This document shows positions 1 to 10,422 of a DNA stretch of 25,807 bases, piece after piece (the stretch's first letter is position 1; each line of letters starts with the position of its first letter). Source of the DNA: UBA5905 sp964609975 (GTDB taxonomy: Bacteria; Bacillota; Clostridia; Oscillospirales; Acutalibacteraceae); contig CAZSTR010000021.1 in NCBI GenBank assembly GCA_964609975.1, positions 1-25,807 of the forward strand. The letters are read 5' to 3'. The notes beneath the pieces were generated by a model, which saw nothing but the letters and a program-made list of their open reading frames with translations, was not told where the DNA came from and made no database searches. Made by a program: the position numbers and the translations under genes.

Positions 1-559
1 TCTCCACCAGGTCCACGATACCCTTGAAGGTATCCTCGGCGCCGATGGGCAGCTGAATCGGGACAGCATTACACTTCAGACGGTCGCGCATCATTCCGAC
101 CACGCGATAGAAATCGGCGCCCATGATGTCCATTTTGTTGACATAGGCCATACGGGGCACCTGATACTCGTCAGCCTGACGCCACACCGTCTCGGACTGG
201 GGCTCCACGCCGCCCTTGGCGCAGAGAACCGTCACCGAGCCGTCCAGCACGCGCAGAGAGCGCTGAACCTCCACGGTGAAGTCCACGTGGCCGGGAGTAT
301 CAATGATGTTGATGCGGTGCTTTTCTCCCTTGCCCTGCTTATCCCAGTAGCAAGTGGTCGCCGCAGAGGTGATGGTGATACCGCGCTCCTGCTCCTGCGC
401 CATCCAGTCCATGGTAGCGCCGCCGTCGTGGGTTTCACCCATCTTGTAGTTCACACCGGTATAATACAGGATACGCTCTGTCGTCGTGGTTTTACCAGCG
501 TCGATGTGCGCCATAATACCGATATTTCTGGTTTTTTCCAGAGATACATCTCTTGCCAT
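1..559 (-). CDS. fusA: Elongation factor G, N-terminal part (runs off the window)
   Basis: EF-G is the ribosomal translocase GTPase. Only the first 186 codons are visible; the frame is open to the window edge. The protein starts MARDVSLEKTRNIGIMAHID and carries the G1 loop AHIDAGKTT (about residues 17-25), the G3 motif IIDTPGHVDF and the G4 motif NKMD, all canonical. The ATG at 557-559 is preceded by AAAAGGAGGA, a strong ribosome binding site. It lies 39 bp after rpsG, in the order rpsL-rpsG-fusA that is the conserved str operon, so it is probably cotranscribed from the promoter just behind rpoC. The remaining domains, and tuf if it follows, lie outside the window. Confidence 0.97.
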   Translation of the reverse strand, partial: MARDVSLEKTRNIGIMAHIDAGKTTTTERILYYTGVNYKMGETHDGGATMDWMAQEQERGITITSAATTCYWDKQGKGEKHRINIIDTPGHVDFTVEVQRSLRVLDGSVTVLCAKGGVEPQSETVWRQADEYQVPRMAYVNKMDIMGADFYRVVGMMRDRLKCNAVPIQLPIGAEDTFKGIVDLVE

Positions 560-598
560 ATAGCGATCCTCCTTTTCCTCAATAGTGAGTTACGAACA

Positions 599-1069
599 TT
601 ACCAGCGGAAGTGGGCAAAAGCCTTGTTGGCCTCGGCCATCTTGTGGGTATCCTCGCACTTCTTGGCGGCACCGCCGTTGCCATTGAGGGCATCCAGGAT
701 CTCCGCCGCCAGGCGCTCCTTCATGGTGCGCTCAGAGCGGTTGCGGGAATAGGTGGTGAGCCAACGCAGACCCAGGGTCTGACGGCGGTCCGCACGCACC
801 TCGATCGGCACCTGATAGGTGGCACCGCCGACGCGGCGAGCCTTAACCTCCAGAACAGGCATGATGTTTTCCATCGCCTTTTCAAACACGGTCAGGGGCT
901 CCTCGCCGGATTTCTCTTTGATGATGTCGAACGCATCATAGACGATCTTCTGGGCAACGCCCTTCTTACCGTCCAGCATGATGTTGTTGATGAGCTTGGT
1001 CACCAACTTGGAATTGTAAAGCGGGTCGGGCAAAACATCGCGTTTTGCAGTAGAACCTCTTCTCGGCAC
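599..1069 (-). CDS. rpsG: 30S ribosomal protein S7
   Basis: S7 is a primary 16S rRNA-binding protein that nucleates assembly of the small-subunit head. The protein is 156 aa, the normal bacterial length, beginning PRRGSTAKRD after the initiator and ending HKMAEANKAFAHFRW. The start is GTG at 1067-1069: the S7 family begins at this residue and AAGGAGGG lies just upstream on the minus strand. A longer in-frame ATG start upstream would add a 23-residue non-conserved extension and is rejected. It follows rpsL after an unusually long 147-nt gap (see that entry), which in E. coli is where S7 acts as translational repressor of the str operon; that regulation is only inferred here. Confidence 0.97.
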   Translation of the reverse strand: MPRRGSTAKRDVLPDPLYNSKLVTKLINNIMLDGKKGVAQKIVYDAFDIIKEKSGEEPLTVFEKAMENIMPVLEVKARRVGGATYQVPIEVRADRRQTLGLRWLTTYSRNRSERTMKERLAAEILDALNGNGGAAKKCEDTHKMAEANKAFAHFRW

Positions 1070-1216
1070 TTTACTTCCCTCCTTCATAATGATGATATCA
1101 TAGGTACTCGAAAGCGACATACTCCCGTTGGCCAGCAAAGAAGCAGCATCACAAAACCGTGCCGTAACCCGGTATATCGTAATCTGCCGCTACTAAGTAG
1201 CCGCTGATGAAATGTC
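1070..1216 (-). promoter_or_regulatory. Long rpsL-rpsG intercistronic region, candidate S7 operator
   Basis: The gap between rpsL and rpsG is 147 nt, while the other junctions of this operon are short (rpsG-fusA is 39 nt). On the transcribed strand it holds a small perfect hairpin (arms 1197-1201 and 1189-1193, loop of 3) about 15 nt after the rpsL stop. It also has an ATGATATCAT palindrome close to the rpsG ribosome binding site, and no ORF with a credible start. In E. coli, S7 binds the equivalent region to repress translation. Use of this region in the same way is inference; no match to the E. coli operator structure was established. Confidence 0.4.
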
Positions 1217-1645
1217 TTACTTTTTGGCGGCTCCCGCCTTGGGACGCTTGGCACCGTACTTGGAACGAGCCTGCATACGGTTGGCAACGCCTTGCGTATC
1301 CAGGGTGCCGCGGATGATGTGATAACGCACACCGGGCAGGTCCTTCACACGGCCGCCGCGGATCAGCACCACGCTGTGCTCCTGCAGGTTGTGACCTTCG
1401 CCGGGGATATAGGATGTCACCTCGATCCCGTTGGACAAACGGACACGCGCCACCTTACGCAGAGCAGAGTTGGGCTTCTTCGGCGTAGAAGTCTTCACAG
1501 CGGTGCAGACACCACGCTTCTGGGGAGAATCCTGGTCGATGGCCACACGCTTCTTGGAGTTCCATCCCTTCAGCAGAGCCGGGGCTTTCGCCTTTTTTTC
1601 CAGGTCCTGTCTTCCCTTCCGGACTAACTGGTTAAATGTAGGCAA
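1217..1645 (-). CDS. rpsL: 30S ribosomal protein S12
   Basis: S12 is a decoding-centre protein that controls translational accuracy. The 142-aa product starts (M)PTFNQLVRKGRQD and has the Gram-positive-type insertion before KRGVCTAVKTSTPKKPNSALRK. The two segments where streptomycin resistance usually arises, TPKKPNSALRK and RVKDLPGVRYH, have the wild-type lysines. The start is TTG at 1643-1645, set by the family N-terminus and by GGAGGTG six bases upstream; the longer ATG start upstream would extend into the leader hairpin region and is rejected. A rare TTG start on such a highly expressed gene is notable. It is the first gene of the rpsL-rpsG-fusA unit and has its own promoter directly behind rpoC. 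Confidence 0.96.
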   Translation of the reverse strand: MPTFNQLVRKGRQDLEKKAKAPALLKGWNSKKRVAIDQDSPQKRGVCTAVKTSTPKKPNSALRKVARVRLSNGIEVTSYIPGEGHNLQEHSVVLIRGGRVKDLPGVRYHIIRGTLDTQGVANRMQARSKYGAKRPKAGAAKK

Positions 1646-1781
1646 TTTTTTCACCTCCGAAAATAAAATATATCTTAAAGAAGGCAACGTGGGAACAACT
1701 CCCACAAGCCTTCTCTAAAACCGAAGCAAAACGCGCAAAGGGCGGCCTGCTGTCCGGCAATCGCCGGACAGCACACCACAA
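1646..1781 (-). promoter_or_regulatory. Structured 5' leader of rpsL (two hairpins)
   Basis: The roughly 135-nt leader between the predicted start site (about 1781) and the rpsL start contains two clear stem-loops. The first has a perfect 10-bp GC-rich stem, arms 1763-1772 and 1749-1758 with a 4-nt loop, almost at the RNA 5' end. The second is a two-part stem: AGAAGGC (1714-1708) pairs with GCCTTCT (1685-1679), and inside it GTGGGA pairs with TCCCAC around a 5-nt loop. It ends 20 nt before the ribosome binding site. Neither is followed by a clean U-run, so they do not look like simple terminators. They may be an autoregulatory ribosomal-protein leader or may simply stabilise the RNA; which is unknown. 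Confidence 0.55.
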
Positions 1782-1787
1782 TTAGTT

Positions 1788-1817
1788 ATTTTAGCATAGG
1801 ATATACCGGTTTGTCAA
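1788..1817 (-). promoter_or_regulatory. Sigma-A promoter for the rpsL operon
   Basis: On the minus strand a perfect -35 TTGACA (1817-1812) is followed after 18 bp by TAAAAT (1793-1788), with a TG one base upstream of it (extended -10). The -35 box begins three bases after the rpoC stop codon, so transcription of rpsL can start independently of rpoBC. The predicted start site is about 1781. Confidence 0.8.
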
Positions 1818-1820
1818 GAG

Positions 1821-4800
1821 TTATTCACCAATGATTTCCGGTTCTTCTTCGCTGTAGGAGGAGAAATCCATGTCATCCAGCACACTGAAGGCGTTCTTCG
1901 GCGCCCGGTTGTCCTTCACCCGCACATCGGAATACCGTGGCATACCGGTGCCGGCGGGGATGAGCTTGCCGATGATGACATTTTCCTTCAGACCCAGCAG
2001 CGGATCCACCTTGCCCTTGATAGCGGCATCGGTCAGCACGCGGGTGGTCTCCTGGAAGGAGGCGGCGGAAAGGAAGCTGTCCGTAGCCAGCGCGGCCTTG
2101 GTGATACCCAACAGAATCGGGGTCACCGTCGCCTTCTGAAGCGACTCGCCATCCTCGCGCACCTCTCCGGCAGCGATACGAGCCGCCACCGCGGTGTTTT
2201 CCTCAAACAACTCGGTCTTATCCACCACAGCATCGTTCACCAGATTGGTGTCGCCGGAATCCTCCACGCGCACCTTGCGCATCATCTGACGCACGATAAC
2301 CTCAATGTGCTTATCGTTGATGTCCACGCCCTGGGTACGGTAGGTGGTCTGCACCTCTTTAATCAAATAATCCTGCACAGCCGACTCGCCACAGACATCC
2401 AGCACATCATGGGGGCTCATGGAGCCTTCGGTGATGCACTCGCCCTTCTGCACCACATAGCCGTCCTCGATGCAGGGACGCAGACGGGAGCCATAGGTAA
2501 TCACATAGGAGCGTTCCTCGCTACCATCCTCGGCAGTAACGATAACCATGTTCTTTTTCTTTTCCTCGCGACGCACCACACCGGTGATTTCGCTGATGAT
2601 CGCCAGATGCTTCGGCTTGCGTCCCTCGAAAAGCTCCTCAACACGAGGCAGACCCTGGGTGATATCCTCGCCGCCGGCAACACCGCCGGTGTGGAAGGTA
2701 CGCATGGTCAGCTGGGTGCCGGGCTCGCCGATGGACTGGGCGGCGATGATACCCACCGCTTCGCCAACCGTCACCGGCTCGTTGGTCGCCAGATTGGAGC
2801 CATAGCAGCAGGCGCAAACGCCCTTCGCCGCGCCGCAGGTCAGCACCGAGCGGATTTTCACTCGCACGCGGCTCTCGTCCACCGTGCCATCCGCACCGGT
2901 GGCCGCCTTGCGCAGAGCGGAGTCGATGCGCACCGCATCCTCCTCGGTCATCTGATGATCCCGATCCACCAGCAGTTTGCCGGAAGCCGGATCTATGAAA
3001 TCGTCGCACAGATACCGTCCCACCAAACGCTCGGTGAGGGGTTCAATCACGCGGTTGCCATCCTTGATGTCATAAACGGTGATACCCTCATGGGTGCCGC
3101 AGTCGCTCTGACGGATGATAACCTCCTGGGACACATCCACCAAACGGCGGGTCAGGTATCCGGAGTCGGCGGTACGCAGAGCCGTATCGGCCAGACCCTT
3201 ACGGGCTCCCTTCGCCGAGGTGAAATATTCCAGAATGTTCAGGCCTTCACGGTAGTTTGCCCGAATCGGAACCTCGATGGTCTTACCGGAGGTATTGGCG
3301 ATCAGTCCACGCATACCGGCCAGCTGACGAATCTGGCTGATGGAGCCACGGGCGCCGGAATCCGCCATCATCTGGATGGGGTTGTACGGGTCCATGTTCG
3401 CGGTCAGTGCCTTCGTCACCCGATCAGTGGTGTCATTCCAGGTCTTGATCACGCGGGAATACCGCTCGTCGTCGCTCATGAGACCCTGGCTGTACAACTC
3501 GGCGATTTGATCCACCGTCTGCTCCGCCTCGGCGATAAACTGCTTTTTCTCCTCCGGAATGGTGGCGTCGCCTACAGACACCGTCAAAGCGCCGCGGGTG
3601 GAATACTTATAGCCCTGGCTCTTGATAGCATCCAGCACAACCGAGGTCTGCGCCGCGCCGTGCTGCTTTATGCACTCGGCAACAATCTTGCCCAGCTGCT
3701 TTTTGCCGACCTTGAAGTCAATTTCATAGCTCAGCAGGCGATCCAGATATTCCGGAGAGGTGGGATCCTCGCCCTCATGGAGCTGGCGATCCACAAAGCC
3801 CAAATCCTGCGGAACGGAATGGTTGAAGATGACACGACCTATGGTGGTTTTCACCAGATGAGACACCGTTTCCCCGTTCACCTGGGTGAAACGGCGGATT
3901 TTGATGTCGTCGTGCAGGTCGATGACCTTCCGGTCATAGGCCATCAGCGCCTCGTTCTCGTCTCGATACACCTTGTCGGTGGTATCCTTGGCCTTGGCCG
4001 TCTCCTCCGGCGAATCCTTCTCATGCTTGTCGATGGTCAGATAATAGGAGCCAAGCACCATATCCTGGGTCGGCACGGTCACCGGCTTTCCGTCAGAGGG
4101 CTTCAACAGGTTTCCGGCGGCCAGCATCAGGAAGCGGGCTTCCGCCTGCGCCTCGGCGCTCAGCGGCACGTGCACAGCCATCTGGTCACCGTCGAAGTCG
4201 GCGTTGAAGGCGGTACAGGCCAAGGGGTGCAGCTTGATCGCGCGGCCTTCTACCAGCACCGGCTCAAAGGCCTGGATGCCGAGGCGGTGTAGCGTGGGGG
4301 CGCGGTTGAGCATCACCGGGTGATCCTTGATCACGATTTCCAGCGCGTCCCACACCTCCGGACGCAGACGATCCACCATTTTCCGGGCGGATTTGATGTT
4401 GCCGGCCTGGCCGGTCTCCACCAGTCTCTTCATCACAAAAGGTTTGAACAGCTCGATGGCCATTTCCTTCGGCAGACCGCACTGATACATTTTCAGCTCA
4501 GGGCCAACCACGATAACGGAACGGCCGGAATAGTCCACGCGCTTGCCCAGCAAATTCTGGCGGAAGCGACCCTGCTTACCCTTGAGCATATCGGACAGAG
4601 ACTTCAGCGGACGGTTGTTGGGACCGGTCACCGGACGGCCGCGGCGACCGTTGTCGATGAGCGCGTCCACAGCCTCCTGGAGCATACGCTTCTCGTTACG
4701 AACGATGATGTCCGGGGCGCCCAGCTCCAACAGCCGCTTCAGGCGGTTGTTCCGGTTGATCACCCGGCGATACAAATCGTTCAAATCGGAGGTGGCAAAA

Positions 4801-5543
4801 CGACCACCATCCAGCTGAACCATCGGACGAACATCCGGCGGAATCACCGGAATCACATCCATGATCATCCACTCCGGCCGGTTGCCGGAGAGCCGGAACG
4901 CCTCCACGACCTCCAAACGCTTGAGCAGACGGGCGCGCTTCTGGCCGCTGGCCGTTTCCAGCTCCTCCTTGAGCTGGGCGGACAGCACATCCAGGTCGAC
5001 TTCCGCCAACAGCTTCTGGATATACTCCGCGCCCATACCAGCATCGAAGTCATCCTCATATTTCTCCCGCATATCGGCATAGTCCTTGTCGGACAGCACC
5101 TGCTTTTTCATCAGTGGGGTGTCGCCGGGATCCACAACCACATATTCGGCGAAATACAGCACCTGCTCCAGCTGCTTCGGAGACATATCCAGAATCAGGC
5201 CCATGCGGGAGGGAATTCCCTTGAAATACCAAATATGGGACACGGGAGCCGCCAGCTCGATATGGCCCATACGCTCCCGGCGCACCTTCGAACGGGTGAC
5301 CTCCACGCCGCAACGCTCGCAGATTTTTCCCTTATAGCGAATACGCTTATACCGGCCGCAATGGCACTCCCAGTCCTTCGTCGGCCCAAAGATTTTCTCG
5401 CAGAACAGGCCGTCACGCTCCGGCTTGAGCGTGCGGTAGTTGATGGTCTCCGGCTTCAGCACCTCTCCATAAGACCAACTGCGAATCTGATCCGGGGAGG
5501 CCAGAGAAACCTTGATCGAATCAAACACATTAAACTGCATCAT
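1821..5543 (-). CDS. rpoC: DNA-directed RNA polymerase subunit beta'
   Basis: This is the catalytic clamp subunit of RNA polymerase, 1240 aa, close to the usual Firmicutes length. Visible motifs are the N-terminal zinc finger (C60, C62, C75, C78), the rudder/lid region, the absolutely conserved active-site NADFDGD with Mg-binding D449, D451 and D453, and the second zinc site formed by C815, C903, C910 and C913. The trigger-loop region (SIGEPGTQLTMRTFHTGG) is intact. Two adjacent ATG codons at 5543 and 5540 are possible starts; AAAGGGGG lies 11 to 14 nt upstream. It follows rpoB after 20 bp and is cotranscribed with it. A separate promoter for rpsL begins right after the stop codon. Confidence 0.97.
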   Translation of the reverse strand: MMQFNVFDSIKVSLASPDQIRSWSYGEVLKPETINYRTLKPERDGLFCEKIFGPTKDWECHCGRYKRIRYKGKICERCGVEVTRSKVRRERMGHIELAAPVSHIWYFKGIPSRMGLILDMSPKQLEQVLYFAEYVVVDPGDTPLMKKQVLSDKDYADMREKYEDDFDAGMGAEYIQKLLAEVDLDVLSAQLKEELETASGQKRARLLKRLEVVEAFRLSGNRPEWMIMDVIPVIPPDVRPMVQLDGGRFATSDLNDLYRRVINRNNRLKRLLELGAPDIIVRNEKRMLQEAVDALIDNGRRGRPVTGPNNRPLKSLSDMLKGKQGRFRQNLLGKRVDYSGRSVIVVGPELKMYQCGLPKEMAIELFKPFVMKRLVETGQAGNIKSARKMVDRLRPEVWDALEIVIKDHPVMLNRAPTLHRLGIQAFEPVLVEGRAIKLHPLACTAFNADFDGDQMAVHVPLSAEAQAEARFLMLAAGNLLKPSDGKPVTVPTQDMVLGSYYLTIDKHEKDSPEETAKAKDTTDKVYRDENEALMAYDRKVIDLHDDIKIRRFTQVNGETVSHLVKTTIGRVIFNHSVPQDLGFVDRQLHEGEDPTSPEYLDRLLSYEIDFKVGKKQLGKIVAECIKQHGAAQTSVVLDAIKSQGYKYSTRGALTVSVGDATIPEEKKQFIAEAEQTVDQIAELYSQGLMSDDERYSRVIKTWNDTTDRVTKALTANMDPYNPIQMMADSGARGSISQIRQLAGMRGLIANTSGKTIEVPIRANYREGLNILEYFTSAKGARKGLADTALRTADSGYLTRRLVDVSQEVIIRQSDCGTHEGITVYDIKDGNRVIEPLTERLVGRYLCDDFIDPASGKLLVDRDHQMTEEDAVRIDSALRKAATGADGTVDESRVRVKIRSVLTCGAAKGVCACCYGSNLATNEPVTVGEAVGIIAAQSIGEPGTQLTMRTFHTGGVAGGEDITQGLPRVEELFEGRKPKHLAIISEITGVVRREEKKKNMVIVTAEDGSEERSYVITYGSRLRPCIEDGYVVQKGECITEGSMSPHDVLDVCGESAVQDYLIKEVQTTYRTQGVDINDKHIEVIVRQMMRKVRVEDSGDTNLVNDAVVDKTELFEENTAVAARIAAGEVREDGESLQKATVTPILLGITKAALATDSFLSAASFQETTRVLTDAAIKGKVDPLLGLKENVIIGKLIPAGTGMPRYSDVRVKDNRAPKNAFSVLDDMDFSSYSEEEPEIIGE

Positions 5544-5563
5544 AGCACACAGCGCCCCCTTTC

Positions 5564-9274
<3,711 letters not shown>

Positions 9275-9468
9275 GGCATCGATCACTCCTGTCTGAATTC
9301 TTTCTGCATTCTTTCTGCGACCGGCTTTCCCGGAATCGGTCACAGTATAAAGGCTCCTCGCCCGTATGAGAGGTGTTTGTCCGCGGATTGAAAAATTTCT
9401 CTTGCATTTTGCAAAACACTGTGCTATACTGCGTTTATCCGAAGGGCACACTTCTCATATTAAAGCAG
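9275..9468 (-). promoter_or_regulatory. Long structured 5' leader of rpoBC
   Basis: The predicted transcript has a leader of about 195 nt with no convincing ORF. Near its 5' end TATGAGA-A-GTGT (9459-9448) can pair with ACAC-C-TCTCATA (9376-9365): 11 base pairs with one mismatch. A second element CAGTATA (9431-9425) is exactly complementary to TATACTG (9349-9343). The two pairings cross, so they would form a pseudoknot or be alternatives. A small hairpin TTGCA-AAA-TGCAA lies inside, and a GACCG/CGGTC hairpin lies near 9323-9345. This is a hand-made fold; regulation is inferred. Confidence 0.4.
9297..9318. repeat. 11-bp perfect tandem repeat in the rpoB leader
   Basis: ATTCTTTCTGC occurs twice back to back on the plus strand (9297-9307 and 9308-9318), giving GCAGAAAGAAT twice in the rpoB mRNA, just upstream of the ribosome binding site at 9285-9290. 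It may be chance or a small slippage duplication. Confidence 0.8.
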
Positions 9469-9474
9469 TTTATA

Positions 9475-9503
9475 ATAATATACTATTTGCGTCAATTTGT
9501 CAA
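9475..9503 (-). promoter_or_regulatory. Sigma-A promoter for rpoBC
   Basis: On the minus strand a perfect -35 TTGACA (9503-9498) and a -10 TATTAT (9480-9475) are separated by 17 bp in very AT-rich DNA. The predicted start site is about 9468, 195 nt before the rpoB start codon. Confidence 0.8.
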
Positions 9504-9540
9504 TCTTTTTTTGATAATTGGCGTATTTTTTCGTTTTTGT

Positions 9541-9579
9541 TGGAGTTTTTATTGTTTTTCAATAAAATCAACAGCTCCA
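9541..9579. other. AT-rich inverted repeat between the DUF218 gene and rpoB
   Basis: TTTTATTG (9547-9554) and CAATAAAA (9560-9567) form a perfect 8-bp inverted repeat around a 5-nt loop, with TGGAG/CTCCA flanks (9541-9545, 9575-9579). It lies after the DUF218 gene and before the rpoB promoter, where a terminator is expected, but no U-run follows on either strand, so terminator activity is doubtful. The rest of the gene-free 9275-9618 stretch is the rpoB promoter and leader. Confidence 0.5.
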
Positions 9580-9618
9580 TCGCACTGGTTGGTACACACG
9601 GAGCCGTTGGTTTTATCT

Positions 9619-10416
9619 TTAATATCCCAGTATCCACAGGCGGCAAATCGCCGCACATTCCCGAACCCAATAGCACAGCAACAGATGAGGCGGCGAGAAG
9701 CAGGTGACCGCGCCCACGCCGGCGGCGCCGGCGCGACGGGCGGTGGCCGCCGCCCGATATTGATGAAACTCCTGGGTGGCAATGGCAACCGTGTCGCACA
9801 GCCCCTCTCGGCGAATCAGTTCCATGGAAAAGCGGGTGTTTTCGAAGGTGTTGGTGGAGCGATCCTCCATATAAATCCGCTCCGGTGCAATCCCCCGCTG
9901 TTCCACCAGATATTTGCGCATCACATAGGCTTCCGAATAGGCCTCATCCGCGCCCTGGCCGCCGGAAACCACGCAGGCCGCATCGGGATATTTTTCCAGG
10001 CGGTTCGCCGCCACGTCCAGCCGGCCGCGTAGCATACGGCTGGGCTGGTTGCCGACGATCAACGCGCCGAGCACAATCACCGTGGCATCCTCCCGGCCGG
10101 GACGGGTCACAGCCGCACCCACCATGCAGCCGGAAAGCATGCCCCCCAGCATCCCGAACACGCAAACAAAGCATAGCAACACAATCGCCACCGGCTTATA
10201 CCATCCCTTCTTTTCCCAACGCCAGCCAAGATCCCACGCGATACCCAAAAGGCCCGCCACCGCGCCGACGATGACCCCCTCGTTGAAAATTCCGTTGACC
10301 AGCAACGGTAACAGCGACCAAGCCAGCACAAACGCGCCCAGCCGGCCGCACAGTCGCCGCCAGCGAAAGCTTTTTCCCCTCGCTTTCGCCTGCGGCTCTT
10401 TTTCCGTCCGTCTCAA
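9619..10416 (-). CDS. YdcF/SanA-like DUF218 membrane protein
   Basis: The 265-aa protein has a basic N-terminus, three hydrophobic segments (about residues 25-43, 46-64 and 74-100) and then a DUF218 domain. DUF218 hallmarks are VIVLGALIVGNQPSRMLRGRLD, VVSGGQGADEAYSEA and MEDRSTNTFENTRFS. Members (ElyC, SanA, YdcF) are envelope-associated in E. coli; their biochemical role is poorly known, so no reaction is assigned. The start is TTG at 10414-10416: GGAGGTGA, which overlaps the stop codon of the transporter gene upstream, sits 9 nt before it. The gap to the transporter is only 6 bp, so the two are probably cotranscribed and perhaps translationally coupled. Confidence 0.85.
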   Translation of the reverse strand: MRRTEKEPQAKARGKSFRWRRLCGRLGAFVLAWSLLPLLVNGIFNEGVIVGAVAGLLGIAWDLGWRWEKKGWYKPVAIVLLCFVCVFGMLGGMLSGCMVGAAVTRPGREDATVIVLGALIVGNQPSRMLRGRLDVAANRLEKYPDAACVVSGGQGADEAYSEAYVMRKYLVEQRGIAPERIYMEDRSTNTFENTRFSMELIRREGLCDTVAIATQEFHQYRAAATARRAGAAGVGAVTCFSPPHLLLCYWVRECAAICRLWILGY

Positions 10417-10422
10417 CCCGGC

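Noticed and set aside
1749..1772. GC-rich 10-bp hairpin as terminator of rpoC
   Set aside because: No U-run follows on the minus strand and it lies downstream of the rpsL promoter, so it is more likely a leader element.
2307..4292. Very long plus-strand open frames opposite rpoC, rpoB and aro genes
   Set aside because: They have the composition of antisense to GC-rich coding sequence (rich in His, Gln, Arg and Leu), without initiation signals or recognisable domains.
9402..9430. Plus-strand promoter-like sequence TTGCAT, 17 bp, TATACT (with extended TG) inside the rpoB leader
   Set aside because: It would transcribe against the rpoB promoter and the DUF218 gene, with no plus-strand gene downstream. 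The TATACTG and TTGCA parts are also explained by leader base pairing.
9275..9451. N-terminal extension of RpoB by 59 codons
   Set aside because: The extension is not like RpoB, falls in the structured leader, and the MANIKAV start has a ribosome binding site and fits the family.
9373..10032. Plus-strand 219-codon open frame
   Set aside because: It runs opposite the DUF218 gene and the rpoB leader, has no family-like sequence or ribosome binding site, and is a shadow frame.
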